Origin: Microbacterium capsulatum
GTDB taxonomy: Bacteria; Actinomycetota; Actinomycetes; Actinomycetales; Microbacteriaceae
Length of the DNA: 64,000 nt
Direction of reading: 5' to 3'
Assembly: GCF_030865425.1 (NCBI RefSeq)
Contig: NZ_JAVFCB010000014.1
Coordinates: 1 to 64,000 of the forward strand
In this document: in pieces, positions 60,639-64,000 of the stretch
How positions within the stretch are numbered: the stretch's first letter is position 1
Layout of the letters: the number at the start of each line of letters is the position of its first letter
The notes under the pieces: model-generated
What the model was told of the DNA's origin: nothing
Seen by the model: only the letters and a program-made list of their open reading frames with translations
The model's database searches: none
Made by a program: the position numbers and the translations under genes

Positions 60639-61288
60639 ACCCGCGCTGCCGCGCTGCGCCCGGAGGCGAAGCGGCTGAGCGCGCCGGTCGCCGCCAGGCC
60701 GCGCGTGATCGCCCAGCCGCCGAGGCCGGCGATGACGGCGCCCGACACGGTCGCCGAGATCAGCGCGATCGTGATGAAGAGCGCGCTGGATCCGGGGTAG
60801 GAGAGCACGAGGTCGTTGATCCCGCAGGCGAGGCCGGCCGCCGCGCCGGCCAGCAGCGCGACCGGGAGTCGCCAGGCGGCGTAGGCGAAGACGAGGAAGA
60901 CGAGCTCGGCGCCGATGCCCTGCACGAGCCCGGACACGATCGTGAGCGGGCCCCACTGACTGCCGACCAGGGCCTCGATCGTGCCCGCGACGAGCTCGGC
61001 GTACAGTGCGGCGCCGGGCTTGCGGATGATGAGCCCGCCGAGCACGCCGGCGAGCAGCCAGGGGCCGGCGAGCAGCTCCTGCAGGCCGGGCAGCAGCGGC
61101 GTGAGCAGGGCGCTCGGGCCGGTCGACACGATGTCCCAGAGCAGGAACACGCCGCCGCAGGCGACCGCGATCACACTGGCGACGACGATGTCGACGACGC
61201 GCCAGCGCCAGAGCCCCGGACGGCGGAGGCCGCGGGCTCCGGTGGTGTCTGCGTTCGTCTCGGTCGCGCGGACGGATGTGTGCATCAT
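60635..61288 (-). CDS. ykoE: ECF transporter S component (YkoE type, thiamine precursor)
   Basis: 217 residues, five to six helices with WRWRVVDIVVASVIAVACGGVFLLWD and GLIIRKPGAALYAELVAGTIEALVGSQWG, which match the YkoE family that binds hydroxymethylpyrimidine or thiamine. The TPP riboswitch directly upstream supports this. ATG 61288 is 5 nt after GGAGGAG; the site lies in the 3' strand of the riboswitch. Confidence 0.92.
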   Translation of the reverse strand: MMHTSVRATETNADTTGARGLRRPGLWRWRVVDIVVASVIAVACGGVFLLWDIVSTGPSALLTPLLPGLQELLAGPWLLAGVLGGLIIRKPGAALYAELVAGTIEALVGSQWGPLTIVSGLVQGIGAELVFLVFAYAAWRLPVALLAGAAAGLACGINDLVLSYPGSSALFITIALISATVSGAVIAGLGGWAITRGLAATGALSRFASGRSAAARV

Positions 61289-61293
61289 CGTTA

Positions 61294-61382
61294 CTCCTCC
61301 CTGCGCCGGCATGATCCGGATCAGGTTCGACGGTCGAAGCGCGGGTCGCTTCCTCTCAGCCCGGCCTCGCCGGACTCCCGTG
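61294..61382 (-). ncRNA. TPP riboswitch (THI element)
   Basis: On the minus strand: ACGGGAGTCCGG (P1/P2 5' side), GGCTGAGAGGAAGC (the CUGAGA core), and ACCTGATCCGGATCATGCCG followed by GCGCAGGGAG, the second core and the 3' side of P1. These are the diagnostic THI-box words in the right order. The 3' side of P1 runs into GGGAGGAG, the ribosome-binding site of ykoE, so control is probably by hiding that site when TPP is bound. I see no terminator stem. Confidence 0.96.
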
Positions 61383-61466
61383 GTGATCGGGTCATCCTAT
61401 CGCGGCGGAGGGGTTGCCGCGAGCGCCGGGACCCGATATGACGGGCGCGGGCGATACGGTAGGACG

Positions 61467-63263
61467 GTGAACACCGACGACCGCTCTGGGGCCGAGGCGG
61501 GCGACGCGGACAACGTCGATCCGCACGCCCCGGAATCCGCCGACGGCGTCGCCTCGGCGACCGCCGTGCTGGAGGATCCGGCACCGGAGCATCCGGTGGA
61601 GCTCCCCGAGCTCACCGAGATGCTGTTCCCCACGTCGACGCCCGCGGAGGCGGGTCCGGTGCTCGCCGCGCCCGTCGAGGACGACGCGCTGGGTGCGCTC
61701 ACCGCCGTGGAGGCCGAGGGGCTGCCGAGCGCTCTCGCGGTCGTGGATCCGAGCCCGGTGCCGGTGGGCATCGCGCGCGAGGCCCTCGCCGTGGATTCCG
61801 GATCGGCGGCCCTCGCCCCCGCGGCGGAGACCTCGGCTCCCGCATCCGCCGGCGACGTTCCCGCCGTCGCAGCGCCGGACGCACCCGCACGCAGGGGCCG
61901 TTCCCGGAGGCGCACCGATCCGACGCCGACCGACGCGCTCTCCTGGCTGGACATCGCCGCGTTCGGCTCCGCCGTCGAGGAGCCGGCCCCGCAACCCGCC
62001 CCCGCGCCGCGCGCGCTGCTCGCGGACGCGCCGCATCGCTCCCTGCTCCGGCCCGGGGTGCTGGTCCCGACCACCGCGTTGCTGCTCGTGGCCGTGGCGT
62101 ACGGCGCGACCGCTGCGTCGTGGCCGCTCAGCTCCGTCCCGCCCGCCGCCTCCGCGGTGACGTTCCAGCCGGCGGCCGCCCCCTCGGCGGCCGTGACCTG
62201 GCCGACGACGGGCAGCGCCGCGGTCGCGATCGACGGCATCGGCACGATCGCCTCGAACGAGCAGAAGGTGCCGATGGCGAGCATCACCAAGCTCGTCACC
62301 GTGCTCGCGTCGTTCGACAAGCTGCCGCTGAAGGTCGGCGAGCAGGGCAAGAGCTTCGATTTCACGCGGGCCGACCACAGCACCTACCAGCGTTACCTGC
62401 GCAACGACGAGTCCGCGCTGGACGTGCCCGTCGGCGGATCCCTCACGCAGTACCAGCTGCTCGAGGGGATCCTGCTCGGATCCGCGAACAACTACGCCGA
62501 CCGGCTCTCCCACGACGTCTGGGGCTCCGACGACGACTACGCCGCGGCCGCCAACCGGTGGTTGCAGCAGCACGACCTCGGCGGGATCACGGTCGTCAAC
62601 CCGTCCGGCTTCGAGTTCGGCAACGTCGCCTCTCCGCGCGCGCTGATCCAGCTCGGGCAGCTCGCCGAGCAGAACCCGGTGATCGCCGAGATCGTGCGGA
62701 AGAAGAGCGTGGACCTGCCCGGCGCCGGCGTCGTGGAGAACACGAACGGCCTCATCGACGACACCGGGATCGTCGGCATCAAGACCGGCACCATCGGGGA
62801 CGGTGCGGGCACCGAGTACAACCTGCTCACCGCCAAGGACGTCTCCGACGGCAGCACGACCGTGCGGATCTACGTGACCGCGCTGGGTCAGCCCTCGAGC
62901 CAGAGCCGCGTGGACGTCTCCCGCAAGCTGTACGCCGACGTCGAGGCGGCGCTGAAGGACCAGCCGCCGACAGTGATCAAGGGCGAGACGCTCGGCAGGG
63001 TCGACACCGCCTGGGGCGAGACCACCGAGGTCGTCGCCGCGGCCGACGCCCGCGTCGTGCTGTGGAACGGCGCCGCCGCCGGCGCGACCACCCAGTTCGC
63101 GCTCGGCAAGACGTGGAGGGCCGGCGACAAGGCCGGAACCCTCGCGCTGAAGGGCCCGCTCGACTCCGCGACCGTGCCGCTCGCGCTGCGCACCACGCTC
63201 AACGGCCCGGACTTCTGGTGGCGGATCACGCATCCCCTGCAGCTGCTCGGCCTGACGAGGTGA
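61467..63263 (+). CDS. D-alanyl-D-alanine carboxypeptidase (PBP5/DacC-like)
   Basis: 598 residues. About 190 residues of acidic, Ala/Pro-rich cytosolic sequence with RRGRSRRR, a membrane helix at about 195-215 (VLVPTTALLLVAVAYGATAA), then a serine-type penicillin-binding domain outside: S272-I-T-K275, S339-A-N341 and K439-T-G. It trims peptidoglycan stem peptides. GTG 61467 lies 6 nt after TACGGT (61455-61460), a leaderless start. The long cytosolic tail is unusual beside E. coli-type DacA and may bind a partner. Confidence 0.92.
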   Translation: MNTDDRSGAEAGDADNVDPHAPESADGVASATAVLEDPAPEHPVELPELTEMLFPTSTPAEAGPVLAAPVEDDALGALTAVEAEGLPSALAVVDPSPVPVGIAREALAVDSGSAALAPAAETSAPASAGDVPAVAAPDAPARRGRSRRRTDPTPTDALSWLDIAAFGSAVEEPAPQPAPAPRALLADAPHRSLLRPGVLVPTTALLLVAVAYGATAASWPLSSVPPAASAVTFQPAAAPSAAVTWPTTGSAAVAIDGIGTIASNEQKVPMASITKLVTVLASFDKLPLKVGEQGKSFDFTRADHSTYQRYLRNDESALDVPVGGSLTQYQLLEGILLGSANNYADRLSHDVWGSDDDYAAAANRWLQQHDLGGITVVNPSGFEFGNVASPRALIQLGQLAEQNPVIAEIVRKKSVDLPGAGVVENTNGLIDDTGIVGIKTGTIGDGAGTEYNLLTAKDVSDGSTTVRIYVTALGQPSSQSRVDVSRKLYADVEAALKDQPPTVIKGETLGRVDTAWGETTEVVAAADARVVLWNGAAAGATTQFALGKTWRAGDKAGTLALKGPLDSATVPLALRTTLNGPDFWWRITHPLQLLGLTR

Positions 63264-63267
63264 GCGA

Positions 63268-63303
63268 GAAGCGCCGCCACCCGCGGAGGGGTGACGGCGC
63301 TTC
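63268..63303. terminator. 15-bp hairpin between convergent genes
   Basis: GAAGCGCCGCCACCC (63268-63282) and GGGTGACGGCGCTTC (63289-63303), one mismatch, short loop. Confidence 0.8.
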
Positions 63304-63324
63304 GAATCCGTGGTGACGAGCGGG

Positions 63325-64000
63325 TCAGACCGGGTCGTCCTCGAAATCGATCGACGGCATGCTCGACCGTTCCGACTCCTCGGCGGTCTCCCGCACGCGC
63401 TCGGCCACGGCGACCGGCGCGGTGCCGGATCCGATGACCGCGGCGGCGCCCGCCTCGACCTCGGAGACCAGCGATCCGTCGGAGCGCCCTGCCCCGTCGA
63501 CGGGCACGGCGACCGTGCCGGTGACGAGCGCGGCGTCCGCGTCGGTGTCGCTCGCGGCCTGCTCGAACTGCGACTGGTACAGCCGCCAGTACGCGCCCTG
63601 CGCCGCGATGAGCTCCTCGTGGTTGCCCTTCTCGACGATGTCGCCGTGCTCCATCACGAGGATGAGGTCGGCGTCGCGGATCGTGGACAGGCGGTGCGCG
63701 ATCACGAACGAGGTGCGCCCGTGCCGCAGCGCCGCCATCGCGTGCTGCAGCAGCAGCTCGGTGCGGGTGTCGACCGCACTCGTGGCCTCGTCGAGGATCA
63801 GGATCGACGGCTGGGCGACGAACGCGCGCGCGATCGTGATGAGCTGGCGCTCACCGGCCGACACGTTCGAGGCGTCCTCGTCGAGCTTCGTCTCGTAGCC
63901 CTCGGGGAGGGCGTGCACGAAGCGGTCCACGTAGGTCGCCTTGGCGGCGTCGATGATCTCGTCGTCGGTCGCGGTCGACTTGCCGTAGCGGATGTTCTCC
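63325..64000 (-). CDS. ABC exporter (fused membrane-ATPase type), C-terminal part
   Basis: The frame is open to the window edge, so the N-terminus lies outside. About 225 codons are visible: ENIRYGKSTATDDEI, signature VSAGERQLITIARAFVA, Walker B ILILDEATSAVDT, switch His in IAHRLSTIRDADLILVMEHGDIVEKGNHEEL. This is the end of an MdlB/MsbA-like exporter half. An acidic tail of about 80 residues (SDTDADAALVTG...SIDFEDDPV) follows the ATPase domain. Confidence 0.9.
   Translation of the reverse strand, partial: ENIRYGKSTATDDEIIDAAKATYVDRFVHALPEGYETKLDEDASNVSAGERQLITIARAFVAQPSILILDEATSAVDTRTELLLQHAMAALRHGRTSFVIAHRLSTIRDADLILVMEHGDIVEKGNHEELIAAQGAYWRLYQSQFEQAASDTDADAALVTGTVAVPVDGAGRSDGSLVSEVEAGAAAVIGSGTAPVAVAERVRETAEESERSSMPSIDFEDDPV

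Overview
The window is one continuous stretch of chromosome from a very GC-rich actinobacterium. The gene families, the short spacers, the many genes whose start codon lies 6-8 nt after a TANNNT -10 box (leaderless transcripts) and the general style point to Microbacteriaceae, a Microbacterium-like organism. This taxonomic call is inference. I see no rRNA or tRNA genes, CRISPR array, phage or transposase. The content is dense heterotroph metabolism plus regulators, with an unusual load of palindromic repeats.

Layout. 1-4.7 kb: the C-terminal part of a membrane molybdopterin oxidoreductase, then an ABC exporter (ATPase and permease) with a GbsR/MarR-type regulator. 4.8-11 kb: an arginine/ornithine/proline to glutamate route (ornithine aminotransferase, dimethylargininase, PutA). 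11.1-12.3 kb: a thioesterase and a GNAT acetyltransferase, divergent. 12.4-15.8 kb: etfB-etfA followed by a cytochrome b561-like membrane protein with a long repeat-rich N-terminus. 16.2-17.6 kb: MarR, SRPBCC and YdeI-like proteins. 17.8-22.9 kb: valine/isobutyryl-CoA breakdown (mmsA, acyl-CoA dehydrogenase, mmsB, enoyl-CoA hydratase) and an Imm5-like protein. 23.1-27.6 kb: methylcitrate cycle (GntR-prpD-prpB-prpC). Valine breakdown yields propionyl-CoA, prpDBC consumes it, and the ETF would take electrons from the acyl-CoA dehydrogenase, so 12.4-27.6 kb reads as one metabolic module.

27.8-29.4 kb: divergent EamA transporter and CGNR zinc-finger regulator. 29.4-36.8 kb: a non-phosphorylating L-fucose-type pathway (mutarotase, aldose dehydrogenase, lactonase, sugar-acid dehydratase, SDR, FAH-type hydrolase) with its GntR regulator and a DyP peroxidase; two divergent control regions share one operator-like dyad. 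36.9-39.6 kb: cysteine desulfhydrase-like enzyme, double-ACT protein, aldo/keto reductase. 39.6-45 kb: GntR regulator, class V aminotransferase and a sugar-type ABC importer without its ATPase. 45-49.7 kb: DUF4407 protein, SixA, RlmN, KDPG-type aldolase. 49.9-58.1 kb: ankyrin protein, two SDRs, DUF488, a PQQ-type sugar dehydrogenase lipoprotein, and a CMD/cupin/alcohol dehydrogenase/MFS operon beside an XRE regulator. 58.3-61.4 kb: a YkoEDC-type ECF thiamine-precursor importer under a TPP riboswitch. 61.5-64 kb: D-Ala-D-Ala carboxypeptidase and the end of an ABC exporter.

The most unusual signal is the repeat landscape. Almost every gene boundary carries a long or nested palindrome, and these fall into recurrent sequence families. 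Several are translated in frame, including one inside the linker of the ETF-linked cytochrome, which also carries three copies of an 18-residue LRRGLPR...PWPPAG motif.
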